This document shows positions 35,722 to 45,067 of a DNA stretch of 64,000 bases, piece by piece. Origin of the DNA: Mucilaginibacter xinganensis. Lineage in GTDB: Bacteria; Bacteroidota; Bacteroidia; Sphingobacteriales; Sphingobacteriaceae. The stretch lies in contig NZ_CP022743.1 of assembly GCF_002257585.1 (NCBI RefSeq), positions 1 to 64,000 of the forward strand, written 5' to 3'. Below the pieces are notes generated by a model. The model saw only the letters and a program-made list of their open reading frames with translations. It was not told where the DNA came from and ran no database searches. Both the position numbers and the translations under genes were made by a program. Within the stretch, counting starts at the first letter, position 1, and each line of letters begins with the position of its first letter.

Positions 35722-36369
35722 TTAAAACGAAAACTTAAGATAGTTAATATTCTTGTTTACCTTCAGATATTTTTTCTCGTAATACGTTTTAATATTCAGC
35801 ACCTCGGTGGCATATGATGAATGGTACACGTCCTCCGTTTTTGCGTGCAGGGTTAAGCCAGTTTCTTCAATTTTTTCAGCGGTATAGACATGCAAGTCGT
35901 CATTGTCAGTTTTGAGGTTCACAAAACCACCCGGTTTTAAAATCACCTTATACATATTTAAAAAGCGGGGCGAGGTTAGGCGCTTCTTCTCCCTGCTGAG
36001 CTGCGGCTGCGGATCGGGAAAGGTGATCCAGATCTCGTCTATTTCTCCGGGTGCAAAATATTCTATCAGCGTTTCAATCTGGATACGCAAAAAGCCAACG
36101 TTGGTAACACCATCTTCCAGTGCGGTTTTTGCACCCCGCCAGATGCGGTTGCCCTTGTAATCTATCCCGATAAAATTTTTACCGGGGAACATTGTAGCCA
36201 GGTTAACCGTGTATTCGCCTTTGCCGCAGGCCAGCTCCAGCACTACCGGATTATTGTTCTTAAAAAATTCGGTATTCCATTGCCCTTTAAAAGGCTTGCC
36301 GGCATCTAACTGCAAAACGTTGCTAAAGGTGTCTATCTCGGCAAAACGTCTTATTTTATCTTTTCCCAC
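35722..36369 (-). CDS. trmB: tRNA (guanine-N7-)-methyltransferase
   Basis: TrmB methylates G46 of tRNA. The 215-residue protein has the SAM-binding LELACGKGEYTVNLA, FIGIDYKGNRIWRGA, and the family motif IWITFPDPQPQLSREKKRLT. It ends with a basic tail. A TAnnTTTG promoter box lies 18 bases upstream of the ATG. The ATL gene follows closely and is likely co-transcribed. Confidence 0.95.
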   Translation of the reverse strand: MGKDKIRRFAEIDTFSNVLQLDAGKPFKGQWNTEFFKNNNPVVLELACGKGEYTVNLATMFPGKNFIGIDYKGNRIWRGAKTALEDGVTNVGFLRIQIETLIEYFAPGEIDEIWITFPDPQPQLSREKKRLTSPRFLNMYKVILKPGGFVNLKTDNDDLHVYTAEKIEETGLTLHAKTEDVYHSSYATEVLNIKTYYEKKYLKVNKNINYLKFSF

Positions 36370-36386
36370 TTAAATTGATTATTGCG

Positions 36387-36394
36387 CAAAAATA
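36387..36394 (-). promoter_or_regulatory. -7 box of the trmB promoter
   Basis: TATTTTTG on the minus strand matches TAnnTTTG exactly, 18-25 bases before the trmB ATG, giving a leader of about 10 bases. Confidence 0.5.
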
Positions 36395-36582
36395 AGATTT
36401 TGAGCGATTTAATTTTAAGCCGATTTGCATTGAGCATTTCCCGCAAATTTGGTACTCCTTTTATCGCAGTAATGTTTGTATTGTGGAGAATATACGCAAC
36501 GCGAAAAAGTTTCTGTTATCTCATTACCGCAAGTATTTGCGAAACGGGTAAATAGGCTGCTAAAAGCCTCTTCATAAACTTG

Positions 36583-37173
36583 CTAAAGAAAACCATCGTT
36601 TTTTTTTAAAGCATTTATAACCTCTTCGGTATTTAAAACAGTTGCAAACTCCTTATTTATCATTGCCAGCGCGGTTAAATGGATGGTCTCTGCATCGTAA
36701 TGCTCACCGTTGATCCCTGTTTTTGAAAAAGCGGCAACTGCATCGGCCACTACAAAAGTATTATACCCAAAGTTGCCGGCCATCCGGGCTGTGGTTGATA
36801 CGCAATGTTCCGTGGTGAGGCCCACTATAACTACGGTGTCAATGTTTGCGGTATCCAGTTGTTGTTGCAGATCGGTACCGATAAAAGAACTGTTCACTGA
36901 TTTTTTGATCACCGGCTCTCCCGGTAAAGGCTTCACAATTTCTTTGTGTGCGTTGCCGGGGTTACTTTCAGCCAGCAGGGAGTTGGGGTTTGTTGAGCAA
37001 TGCTGAATATGGAAAAGCGGCAGGTTGTTTGCCCGCCAGTAGTCGAGCAGTCTGCGTGCGTTTGCTTCCGCACCGGGATTGTTGCGTTCGCCGCCCCAGT
37101 AAGTGATGTTGTCGAAACCCTGCTGGATATCAACCAGTATCAGTGCAGGATGGGTATTCGTTATTGTTTTCAT
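36583..37173 (-). CDS. Isochorismatase-like cysteine hydrolase
   Basis: A 196-residue hydrolase of the isochorismatase fold. Catalytic Asp is in ALILVDIQQGFDN, the lysine in PVIKKSVNSSFIGT, and the nucleophile Cys in VVIGLTTEHCVSTTARMAG. The family includes nicotinamidases and other amidases; the substrate cannot be fixed. It is encoded 58 bases after an AraC-type regulator gene in the same direction, which may control it. Confidence 0.88.
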   Translation of the reverse strand: MKTITNTHPALILVDIQQGFDNITYWGGERNNPGAEANARRLLDYWRANNLPLFHIQHCSTNPNSLLAESNPGNAHKEIVKPLPGEPVIKKSVNSSFIGTDLQQQLDTANIDTVVIVGLTTEHCVSTTARMAGNFGYNTFVVADAVAAFSKTGINGEHYDAETIHLTALAMINKEFATVLNTEEVINALKKNDGFL

Positions 37174-37231
37174 ACCTCAAAATTGCAGCTTTATGGAAGT
37201 CAAAATTTTGCTGTGAGGCTTTATTTGTTTG

Positions 37232-38089
37232 TTAATAAACCACCTGCCTGCTCCTTGCACTTTTAGGTGAAGCACCAAACTTTTGTTTATACACTTTTGA
37301 AAAATGCGAAATGTTCTCGAACCCGCTGCTATAAGCTATTAGCGATATAGGGTCGCTTGAGGTTTTTAACTGGTATTCAGCATACTCAAGCCTGCGGTTT
37401 ATCTGCCACTTTACAGGTGTTGTGTTAAAGCGTTCGGTAAACTCCTTTTTAAATGCGCTTACGCTTCGCCCGGTAAGTTTTGCCATATCAGGTAATGAAA
37501 GCTGCCGGTTAAAGTTTTCCTCCATAAAATAGCCAAGGTCAATTTTCCTTTCGCTAACCAGATGTTTTAAAAACGAAACAAAGGTTTTTGAGCTGTCATT
37601 TGCCAAAATTTGCAGCAATACCTGGTGAGCAGTAAATTTAACAATGCAGCGGGAGTATTCCTGCGGGTGTAAAATATGCTGAATGGCTTGTGCTATGTTA
37701 GCATTGATAAACCCTGATGTTTTAAATGTAAACGGTGGCAAATCGGCACCAAACCTTTCCTGTTTAAACTCCGGGACATGAGTTTCCAGGAAATAGTCAA
37801 CAAATTCATTCTCCATAAAAATGAGCAGGCTGGTATAATCATCAGATGGAAACAACTGGTAGTTCCCTCGCCGCCTAAACTGGATCTCGCCCGCGGTAAG
37901 GTGCTGCACAAAACTGCCATACCTTACATCAATAGCGCCCGTTAAAACAATTTCCAGGCAATGCGCGGTTTGCAGCGTATCGTCGCAGCGAAAAGGCCGT
38001 TTTTTGTCGATAAGAATACCGTACATATCAGCAAGCCGTAACCTGATGTGTGTATGTTGATCAAGCAGATCTTTGGGAATTTGTATCAT
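37232..38089 (-). CDS. AraC-family transcriptional regulator
   Basis: The open frame extends to 38236, but those first 49 residues look unlike the family. MIQIPKDLLDQH at 38089 is the better start (285 residues). The C-terminal third is the AraC double helix-turn-helix (SLPDMAKLTGRSVSAFKKEFTERFNTTPVKWQINRRLEYA, then LIAYSSGFENISHFSKVYKQKFGASPK). The N-terminal part is likely a sensing domain. It is divergent from the exported amidohydrolase genes (157-bp gap) and upstream of the cysteine hydrolase. Confidence 0.9.
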   Translation of the reverse strand: MIQIPKDLLDQHTHIRLRLADMYGILIDKKRPFRCDDTLQTAHCLEIVLTGAIDVRYGSFVQHLTAGEIQFRRRGNYQLFPSDDYTSLLIFMENEFVDYFLETHVPEFKQERFGADLPPFTFKTSGFINANIAQAIQHILHPQEYSRCIVKFTAHQVLLQILANDSSKTFVSFLKHLVSERKIDLGYFMEENFNRQLSLPDMAKLTGRSVSAFKKEFTERFNTTPVKWQINRRLEYAEYQLKTSSDPISLIAYSSGFENISHFSKVYKQKFGASPKSARSRQVVY

Positions 38090-38246
38090 TTTAACAGCAT
38101 TAGGCTGCACTAAGCTACATTTTGTAATGCGCTCTTTTAAATTTTTGATAAATTGTAACAAATCTATGATGAAACACCGCACAGCTTCAGTGCATTCGTC
38201 AATTTTTAATATATTAGGGACTGTATTAACTGACAAAACTATTCAA

Positions 38247-41200
38247 ATGAAAAAACTTTTACTTTTAGGCTGTGCTGTGCTCTTTGCCCTGCTCACGCGG
38301 GCACAGCAAACCTTCCCGGTAAACGGCCCCTGGGATATTCGCCCCGGCCAGTATGCCTTCACCAACGCCACCATTGTTGTAAGTGCCGATCAAACCATCA
38401 CCAACGGTACGCTGCTAATTAAAGACCGGCAAATAGAATCTGTTGGTGCCGCTGTTAAAATCCCCAAAGGCTATGTTACTATTGACCTTAAGGGAAAATA
38501 CATTTACCCATCGCTTGTTGATGCCTACACCAGCTACGGGATTCCCGAAGCGTCAAGACAGGCGTTTGCACAAGGCGGTTTTGGCAGGGCTGCGGTACCG
38601 GTATCAACCAAACCGGGTGCTTACGGCTGGAACGAATCTATAAAGCCGGAAATGAATGCAAAAGCGGTATTCCACGCTGATGCATCAAAAGCTGAAGAGT
38701 TCAAAAAAAATGGTTTCGGAACGGTACAATCACTTATTCATGACGGTATTGCCCGCGGTACATCAGCAATAGTTACATTAGGTGATGAACGCGACAACCA
38801 GCTGATAATTAGCAGCGAGGCTGCTGCGCATTACTCTTTTAGCAAGGGCACTGCCGCAACCAACTATCCATCATCATTAATGGGGGCCATTGCTTTGTTG
38901 CGCCAAACTTATTATGATGCCCAGTGGTACAAAAACCAAAAAGAGGAATACAATATTTCGCTTGATGAATTTAACCGCACACAGTCCCTGCCGCAGATAT
39001 TTGAGGTCACCGATCAACTGAGTGTGCTGCGCGCTAACAAAATAGGCAAGGAATTTGGCAAACAATATATTTTTAAAACAGACGGGCAGGAGTATCGCCG
39101 CATTGATGCCATGAAGGGTACCGGCGGCAGCTTTATTATCCCGCTTACCTTCCCCGAAGCATTTGATGTGGAAGACCCGCTTGATGCCCGTAATATAAGC
39201 TATACCCAAATGAAAGACTGGGAACTGGCGCCAACTAACCCCGCTGTGCTTGAAAAAGCAGGAATAAAATTTGCCATTACCGCATACGGCTTAGCCAATG
39301 CCCGCGACTTTTGGACCAACCTGCGGATTTCCATTGATAATGGGCTGAGTGAAAAACAGGCTTTAAACTCATTAACCGCTATACCCGCCGAAATGCTGGG
39401 CGTAGCTGATAAGGTGGGCACCCTTGCAAAGGGCAAAATGGCCAACTTTATTATCACATCTGACGATCTGTTTAAAAAAGACAACGTAATTTATGAGAAT
39501 TGGATAGAAGGCCGCCAATACGTGGTTAGCCGCAAGGATGTGACCGACCTGCGCGGCACATATAACTTTGCCAGTGACGCTTTACCTGGTGTAACGCTTA
39601 AAATTGGCGGAACACCCGGAGCATACGACGTAACCCTTGAGCGCACCGGGGCAGACAGCTCGCGCACCAAAGGCACTATTACCCGCACCGGCGATATGGT
39701 AAGCATTTACTTCGACCTTAAAAACAAACCGGCAGGCAACGTACGGTTAAACGGGTATATCACCAAAACGGCCCCGCTAACATTTAATGGAAGTGGTATT
39801 TTGCCCGATGGATCAGAACTTAAATGGGGTGCAACCTACGCTGCCCCGGCATCCGCAGAAAAAAAACCTGAACCTGCCAAAGCGCCAATAATTGATGGCC
39901 CGGTAGTTTATCCGTTTGTAGCCTACGGTAACACCGAACTGCCAAAAGCCGAAAGCGTACTGTTTAAAAACGCCACTGTTTGGACCAGCGATAAGGCTGG
40001 CATACTGCAAAATACTGACGTGCTGATTGAAAACGGCAAAATAAAAGCGATTGGTAAAGGGTTATCTGCCGGCAGTGCTAAAGTAATTGATGCTACGGGC
40101 AAACACCTTTCGCCGGGTATTGTTGATGAGCACTCGCACATAGCGGGCAGCGGCAGTATCAACGAGGGTACCCAGGCTGTAAGCGCCGAAGTGCGGATAG
40201 CCGACATCTTAAATTCAGAAGACATAAACATTTATCGCCAGCTTGCAGGCGGGGTAACAACCTCACACATCCTGCATGGTTCGGCTAACCCGATTGGGGG
40301 CCAAACTCAACTGATCAAGCACCGCTGGGGTGTACTGCCTGACGAAATGAAGGTTGCAGGTTCTGACGGCTTTATAAAATTCGCGCTCGGCGAAAATGTT
40401 AAAGGCAGCAACAACGGCCCGGTAGTAGGTGCCGCCCGTTTCCCGCAAAGCCGGATGGGTGTTGAGGAGGTTTATATTGACGAATTTACGCGTGCCAAAG
40501 AATATAAAGGTGCACGTGCCATAAAAGGCAACAATGTGCGCCGCGATATTGAACTGGATGCTATAGTTGAAATACTTGATGGCAAACGCTTCATCACCTG
40601 CCACTCGTACGTACAGTCGGAAATTAATATGCTGATGCATGTGGCCGATTCACTGGGCTTTAAAATAAACACCTTTACCCACATTTTAGAGGGCTACAAA
40701 ATGGCTGATAAAATGAAGGCGCACAACATAGCAGGCTCAACCTTTTCAGACTGGTGGGCTTACAAAAACGAAGTTGCCGAAGCTATTCCGTACAATGGCG
40801 CACTGATGCACGATGCCGGGGTAGTAACCGCATTTAACTCTGACGATGAGGAGATGGCGCGCCGCCTAAACCAGGAAGCCGGAAAATCTGTAGCGTACGG
40901 ACACCTGAGTGAAGAGGAAGCCCTTAAACTGGTAACTATTAACCCGGCTACCATGCTGCATGTTGACAAGCAAATTGGAAGTATAAAAGTTGGTAAAGAT
41001 GCTGATTTGGTATTATGGTCTGCCGATCCGCTTTCTATTTATGCAGTTGCCGAGAAAACCTATGTTGACGGGATTCCTTACTGGGATATTGAGAAGGATG
41101 CAGCTAACCAAAAAACCATGAAAGCTGATGAAGCAAGGATCATCCAAAAAATGATAGCGGCTAAAAACAAAGGCGCCGTTACGCAAAAGCCAGTGGCAAA

Positions 41201-41285
41201 GCGCCCCCGCAATAATGAGGCTGATGAAGACGATGAGTTTGTATCAGGCGATGGTGTTGGACAAAGCAACTCAAACGGTAAATAA
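38247..41285 (+). CDS. Exported double-domain amidohydrolase-family protein
   Basis: The open frame begins at 38073, but the signal peptide MKKLLLLGCAVLFALLTRAQQ starts at 38247 (1012 residues). It contains two amidohydrolase/imidazolonepropionase-like units. In the first (about 20-430) the usual HxH after the N-terminal beta domain is replaced by DAYTS. In the second (about 560-940) DEHSH keeps H629 and H631, with later FNSDDEE and a VGKDADLVLW end. The C-terminus is a charged, disordered tail. Probably an exported peptidase or hydrolase with one active unit. It is followed by a related gene after 19 bases. Confidence 0.85.
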   Translation: MKKLLLLGCAVLFALLTRAQQTFPVNGPWDIRPGQYAFTNATIVVSADQTITNGTLLIKDRQIESVGAAVKIPKGYVTIDLKGKYIYPSLVDAYTSYGIPEASRQAFAQGGFGRAAVPVSTKPGAYGWNESIKPEMNAKAVFHADASKAEEFKKNGFGTVQSLIHDGIARGTSAIVTLGDERDNQLIISSEAAAHYSFSKGTAATNYPSSLMGAIALLRQTYYDAQWYKNQKEEYNISLDEFNRTQSLPQIFEVTDQLSVLRANKIGKEFGKQYIFKTDGQEYRRIDAMKGTGGSFIIPLTFPEAFDVEDPLDARNISYTQMKDWELAPTNPAVLEKAGIKFAITAYGLANARDFWTNLRISIDNGLSEKQALNSLTAIPAEMLGVADKVGTLAKGKMANFIITSDDLFKKDNVIYENWIEGRQYVVSRKDVTDLRGTYNFASDALPGVTLKIGGTPGAYDVTLERTGADSSRTKGTITRTGDMVSIYFDLKNKPAGNVRLNGYITKTAPLTFNGSGILPDGSELKWGATYAAPASAEKKPEPAKAPIIDGPVVYPFVAYGNTELPKAESVLFKNATVWTSDKAGILQNTDVLIENGKIKAIGKGLSAGSAKVIDATGKHLSPGIVDEHSHIAGSGSINEGTQAVSAEVRIADILNSEDINIYRQLAGGVTTSHILHGSANPIGGQTQLIKHRWGVLPDEMKVAGSDGFIKFALGENVKGSNNGPVVGAARFPQSRMGVEEVYIDEFTRAKEYKGARAIKGNNVRRDIELDAIVEILDGKRFITCHSYVQSEINMLMHVADSLGFKINTFTHILEGYKMADKMKAHNIAGSTFSDWWAYKNEVAEAIPYNGALMHDAGVVTAFNSDDEEMARRLNQEAGKSVAYGHLSEEEALKLVTINPATMLHVDKQIGSIKVGKDADLVLWSADPLSIYAVAEKTYVDGIPYWDIEKDAANQKTMKADEARIIQKMIAAKNKGAVTQKPVAKRPRNNEADEDDEFVSGDGVGQSNSNGK

Positions 41286-41304
41286 TCCCTAACAGAACAC
41301 TAAG

Positions 41305-42621
41305 ATGAACAAGATATTTTTAATTTTTGGAGGATTATTGCTCAGCACTATCCTCGCAAACGGCCAGGCAACTATTTCGCCGGCTAAAGCGCAATCAAAA
41401 CCTATAACTATAAAAGGCGGCACTATACACATAGGTAACGGCCAGGTAATCAATAATGGCTATGTAACTTTCGATAAGGGCAAAATAACCGCCATTGGCG
41501 AAGGCATTGCCACTGGCACCACCGATGCTGATGTTATTGACGCAACGGGCAAACAGGTATATCCGGGTTTTATTTGCCCCATAACTACCCTGGGCCTTAT
41601 TGAAATTGCCGAAGGTGCCCGCGGTACCGAAGATGACGAAGAGACCGGCGACCTTAACCCTAACGTTCGCTCTATTGTTGCATACAACACCGACTCAAAG
41701 GTGATCCCAACCGTACGCTCAAATGGGATCCTGCTGGCGCAACCTACCCCCAACGGCGGCACTATACAGGGCCAGTCGTCGGTAGTACAGCTTGACGCCT
41801 GGAACTGGCAGGATGCGGCTTATAAAACGGATATCGGCATTCATTTAACCTGGCCTGTTGCACAGCCGCAGGGCAGGAGAAGAGGCCGACCGGCTGCGGG
41901 CGTTCCGGAAGAGTCACCGGCCGAAAAAGCGCAAAAAGCAATTGACGCTATCGAAAAGTTGTTTGATGAGGCCAAAGCATATGCTGACATCAGCAAACCT
42001 GATGTGGATAACCTGCGCCTTGCCGCCATGAAAGGTTTATTTAACGGCACTAAAAAACTGTTTGTAAATGCCGATGGTGCCAAAGAAATAGTGCAGGCCA
42101 TAAACTTTGGTAAAAAAATGGGCGTACAGGTTGTGATTGTTGGCGGTAACGAATCATACCTGGTTACCGAAGTTTTGAAAGACAACAATGTGCCGGTGAT
42201 ATTAAAGGAGACACAACGTCTGCCTGATAAAGACGAGGATGACGTTTATTTGCCCTACAAGCTGCCGAAGATATTACAGGATGCAGGTGTGTTATATGGT
42301 TTAACAGGCGTTGGATTCTGGCGCCAGCGTAACCTGCCTTTTGAGGCCGGCGAAGCTGTTGGCTACGGCTTAACCAAAGAGCAGGCTATCTCTATGATCA
42401 CTATAAATAATGCAAAGATCCTGGGGATCGACAAAACAACCGGCACGCTGGAAGTGGGTAAAGATGCCAACCTGTTTATCTCCAAAGGCGATGCGCTGGA
42501 TATGATCACCATAAATGTTGATAATGCGTTTATACAGGGAAGGAACATTAACCTTGATAACCTGCACAAACAACTTTATAAAAAGTTTGCTGATAAATAT
42601 GGCGTAAAAGCTAATTTGTAA
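41305..42621 (+). CDS. Exported amidohydrolase-like protein lacking metal ligands
   Basis: A 438-residue protein with a signal peptide (MNKIFLIFGGLLLSTILANGQ) and an amidohydrolase composite-domain pattern (IKGGTIHIGNGQVINNGYVTFDKG; C-terminal TGTLEVGKDANLFISKGD). The metal HxH motif is CPITT here, and no HxxH or late Asp equivalent is evident, so it is probably a non-catalytic partner of the large upstream protein. It is co-transcribed with that gene and closed by a strong terminator. Confidence 0.8.
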   Translation: MNKIFLIFGGLLLSTILANGQATISPAKAQSKPITIKGGTIHIGNGQVINNGYVTFDKGKITAIGEGIATGTTDADVIDATGKQVYPGFICPITTLGLIEIAEGARGTEDDEETGDLNPNVRSIVAYNTDSKVIPTVRSNGILLAQPTPNGGTIQGQSSVVQLDAWNWQDAAYKTDIGIHLTWPVAQPQGRRRGRPAAGVPEESPAEKAQKAIDAIEKLFDEAKAYADISKPDVDNLRLAAMKGLFNGTKKLFVNADGAKEIVQAINFGKKMGVQVVIVGGNESYLVTEVLKDNNVPVILKETQRLPDKDEDDVYLPYKLPKILQDAGVLYGLTGVGFWRQRNLPFEAGEAVGYGLTKEQAISMITINNAKILGIDKTTGTLEVGKDANLFISKGDALDMITINVDNAFIQGRNINLDNLHKQLYKKFADKYGVKANL

Positions 42622-42638
42622 GGAAAGGTTCTCCTGCT

Positions 42639-42677
42639 AATAGCGATGGGTTTTTGATAACTCATCGCTATTTTTTT
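42639..42677 (+). terminator. Intrinsic terminator after the amidohydrolase pair
   Basis: A perfect 10-bp stem AATAGCGATG / CATCGCTATT, with a 14-base loop that can pair further, is followed by a T run. It lies 18 bases after the stop codon. Confidence 0.85.
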
Positions 42678-42783
42678 AATACAATAGTTTTATTAACTAT
42701 TATTGTAATGTTATAAACCAGTTAAAGGTTGCTCATCTTCCTAAAAACGGGCAAGTAAGATCATCTGTTCTAAAATACCATAA

Positions 42784-43953
42784 ATGAAGCAGCAATTTCG
42801 CAAGCTAACCGGGCTTTTTATCCTGTTACTATTTTCGCAAATATGTTTTGGGCAGGGCCAGGCAACAAATATATTGCCTGACTGGGCATTTGGCGGTTTT
42901 GTGAGGCCGGAAGGGGTAAATCCCATTATTTCGCCGAAGCCGGCATCAAAATTTTACGACCCGATGAGCAAAGCTTTAATCAGTTGGGAGGCGAACGATA
43001 CCTTTAACCCGGCTGCTACAGTAAGAGACGGTAAAATAGTGGTATTGTATCGTTCGGAAGATAAAACCGGGATGCAGATAGGCACGAGAACATCACGTTT
43101 GGGGTATGCCGTAAGCAATGATGGTTTACACTTTAACCGTAAAACACAGCCCGTTCTTTTTCCCGGGAACGACAGCCAGAAAGCTTATGAATGGCCGGGC
43201 GGCTGTGAGGACCCGAGGGTGGCAGTTACTGAAAATGGAACCTACGTTGTTTTTTATACCCAGTGGAACCGTAAAACGCCGCGCCTTGGCGTAGCCACCT
43301 CAAAAGACCTGGTTAACTGGACCAAGCACGGCCCGATCTTCCAGGATGCTTACAAAGGCAAATTCTTTAATATCGCCTCAAAGTCGGCATCGATATTAAC
43401 CCGGATAAAAGGCGACAGGCAGGTAATTGCTAAAATAAACGGAAAATATTTTCTATACTGGGGCGAAGAGCACGTGTATGGTGCCACTTCGAATAATTTA
43501 GTTGACTGGGCGCCTTTAATTGATGAAACAGGAGCCTTAAAGATCCTGGCCTCTCCGCGTAAAGGATCCTTCGACAGCGACCTTACAGAATGCGGGCCGC
43601 CCGCGATATTAACGGCGCAGGGTATTGTGCTTTTGTATAACGGCAAAAACCACCCCGGCGATGGTGGCGACAAGCGATTTAACGGCAACTCCTATTGCGC
43701 CGGGCAAATGCTGTTTGACAAAAATGATCCTGAAAAATATGTTACCCGCCTGGACGTACCTTTCCTGAGGCCAATGCAGCCTTTTGAAAAAAGCGGGCAA
43801 TATGTGAACGGAACTGTGTTTATAGAAGGGATGGCCTGGTTTAAACACAAATGGTACCTGTATTATGGCTGTGCCGACTCAAGGGTGGGCGTAGCTGTTT
43901 ACGACCCTGCAAAACCAGCACCGCCTGACCCGGTTACGGCTGCAGCGGAATAA
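42784..43953 (+). CDS. Exported GH130-family glycoside phosphorylase/hydrolase
   Basis: A 389-residue protein with a signal peptide (to about FGQG) and the five-bladed propeller of GH130. It shows the segments LISWEANDTFNPAATVRDGKI, RLGYAVSNDGLHF, the family motif GGCEDPR at 139-145, and the late YYGCADSRVGVAVYDP. GH130 enzymes act on beta-mannosides, by phosphorolysis in the cytoplasm or hydrolysis when exported. The signal peptide here suggests the exported kind. It is a single gene. Confidence 0.87.
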   Translation: MKQQFRKLTGLFILLLFSQICFGQGQATNILPDWAFGGFVRPEGVNPIISPKPASKFYDPMSKALISWEANDTFNPAATVRDGKIVVLYRSEDKTGMQIGTRTSRLGYAVSNDGLHFNRKTQPVLFPGNDSQKAYEWPGGCEDPRVAVTENGTYVVFYTQWNRKTPRLGVATSKDLVNWTKHGPIFQDAYKGKFFNIASKSASILTRIKGDRQVIAKINGKYFLYWGEEHVYGATSNNLVDWAPLIDETGALKILASPRKGSFDSDLTECGPPAILTAQGIVLLYNGKNHPGDGGDKRFNGNSYCAGQMLFDKNDPEKYVTRLDVPFLRPMQPFEKSGQYVNGTVFIEGMAWFKHKWYLYYGCADSRVGVAVYDPAKPAPPDPVTAAAE

Positions 43954-44252
43954 TGGCAGGCAAGCTTATTTATAACGAAATTTTAACGTGTTGACTTTCA
44001 TTAATTAACATAAATTCGATATAAATATTGATGAAACATGTTTATTATCAGCTACTTACACCTCTTTCCCACCCGATAAAAACATAAAGCACTGATAATC
44101 AGAATGTTTCACTTTGTTCCTGGTGTTCCGCATGCAAAAATGGAACGCGTTAGCGACGCGAATACATAACTTGTCTTATATAAAGGTATGTCTGCACGCG
44201 GTTGTAGAGAGGTTTAGGTGTTACACCTCCTTTTGCTTATGTCGGACTCCCT
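43954..44252. other. Gene-free gap with unexplained structured tract
   Basis: No ORF of note is seen. The right half (about 44115-44232) is GC-richer, with short inverted pairs GTTCC/GGAAC, a CGCG-flanked AACGCGTTAGCGACGCG segment and AGGTGTTACACCT near the right end. It may be a degraded intergenic repeat or a structured RNA. No partner copy is visible in this window. Confidence 0.35.
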
Positions 44253-44867
44253 TTAATTAACCGTTTTCTTCTTCCAGATCCGGAAGTTCAGCAGGAATGT
44301 TTTCTTTTGGATCAGCGAGCGCCAATCAATAAACAAAATAGTGCACAGCAGTAATATTCCAAATATTGAACCGCCTACAGACTGCCAGGAAAAACCACCC
44401 TCTATAATGCTTTTTGCATTGTTAGCTGCATATTTTCCTAAATGTACGGTGATTGCATCGCTTGTAAATTTACCTACAAGAAAAATCGGGATGATGTAGG
44501 AAGCATTTATTTTTGCCATGCCACTGGCCAGAAACAAGGGCGTAGTTGGAAGCGGCAGCAACGTATAAGCCAATATCGCCGCCTGGCCTTTCCAGCCGTT
44601 TTCCTTCATCTTTTCGCCCAAAAACTGAACATCTTCATTCTTCGACTTTTTAAAGATCCTTCCGGCCAGCAGGGGGATATATAAAGTGAGAATATAACGC
44701 CCCAGAATGGAGCCCGCAACCCCTATTACAATAACCAGCCAAATATCCAGGTTAAACTCAATCTGCAAAAAAACCATAATGGTAAATGCAGGCGGAAAGG
44801 GAATAGGGACTACGTCGAATAAAAAGGAGCCGATAAAAACCAACAGGTACTGCCACCACATGCTCAA
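44253..44867 (-). CDS. VTT/SNARE-associated-domain (YqaA/DedA-like) membrane protein
   Basis: A 204-residue protein with about five hydrophobic segments, a VTT-like pattern with re-entrant prolines (DVVPIPFPPAFTIMVFL; LLPLPTTPLFLASGMAKI) and glycine-rich GVAGSILGRYILTLYIP. DedA/VTT proteins are lipid scramblases or flippases and transport-related proteins. A palindrome AAATGAC-N4-GTCATTT is centred about 67 bases before the ATG, so it may respond to oxygen with the neighbouring genes. Confidence 0.8.
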   Translation of the reverse strand: MSMWWQYLLVFIGSFLFDVVPIPFPPAFTIMVFLQIEFNLDIWLVIVIGVAGSILGRYILTLYIPLLAGRIFKKSKNEDVQFLGEKMKENGWKGQAAILAYTLLPLPTTPLFLASGMAKINASYIIPIFLVGKFTSDAITVHLGKYAANNAKSIIEGGFSWQSVGGSIFGILLLCTILFIDWRSLIQKKTFLLNFRIWKKKTVN

Positions 44868-44925
44868 ATGTTTATAATCAATTTCAAGCTAAGATACAAA
44901 GCGGTTGCCCGGTTTAAATGACTGC

Positions 44926-44943
44926 CGTCATTTGGTGCGGTGA
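44926..44943. promoter_or_regulatory. Candidate Crp/Fnr-type operator upstream of the VTT gene
   Basis: AAATGAC TGCC GTCATTT is a perfect inverted repeat with 7-base arms and a 4-base spacer, the geometry of Fnr-type boxes (TTGAT-N4-ATCAA). The same pattern is found before the adh/ldh genes and, with one arm mismatch, before the OmpW gene. Binding by the fused regulator encoded at 47372 is inference. Confidence 0.55.
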
Positions 44944-45001
44944 GCCAAATCACTTTACCGGTACCGATGTGGTAAACAATAATGGGCGGCATTTTCACAA
45001 A

Positions 45002-45038
45002 CATACGGTCCCGGGAATTAAATGCCCGGGGCCGTATG
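45002..45038 (-). terminator. GC-rich terminator after the OmpW-like gene
   Basis: A 14-bp stem CATACGGTCCCGGG / CCCGGGGCCGTATG with one G-U pair stands about 30 bases beyond the OmpW-like stop. On the minus strand it is followed by a short TTTGTG tail. Confidence 0.6.
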
Positions 45039-45067
45039 CTTAAAAGCATGTTATTAGCTGGTTAATG

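Noticed and set aside
38090..38236. Upstream extension of the AraC regulator frame
   Set aside because: The 49 residues are unlike the family N-terminus, which begins well with MIQIPKDLL at 38089.
38073..38246. Upstream extension of the amidohydrolase reading frame
   Set aside because: The 58 extra residues overlap the divergent promoter region and precede a perfect signal peptide starting at 38247, so they are unlikely to be translated.
44864..45049. Small minus-strand ORF upstream of the VTT gene
   Set aside because: It spans the ompW terminator hairpin and the candidate Fnr-like operator, and its translation shows no family resemblance.
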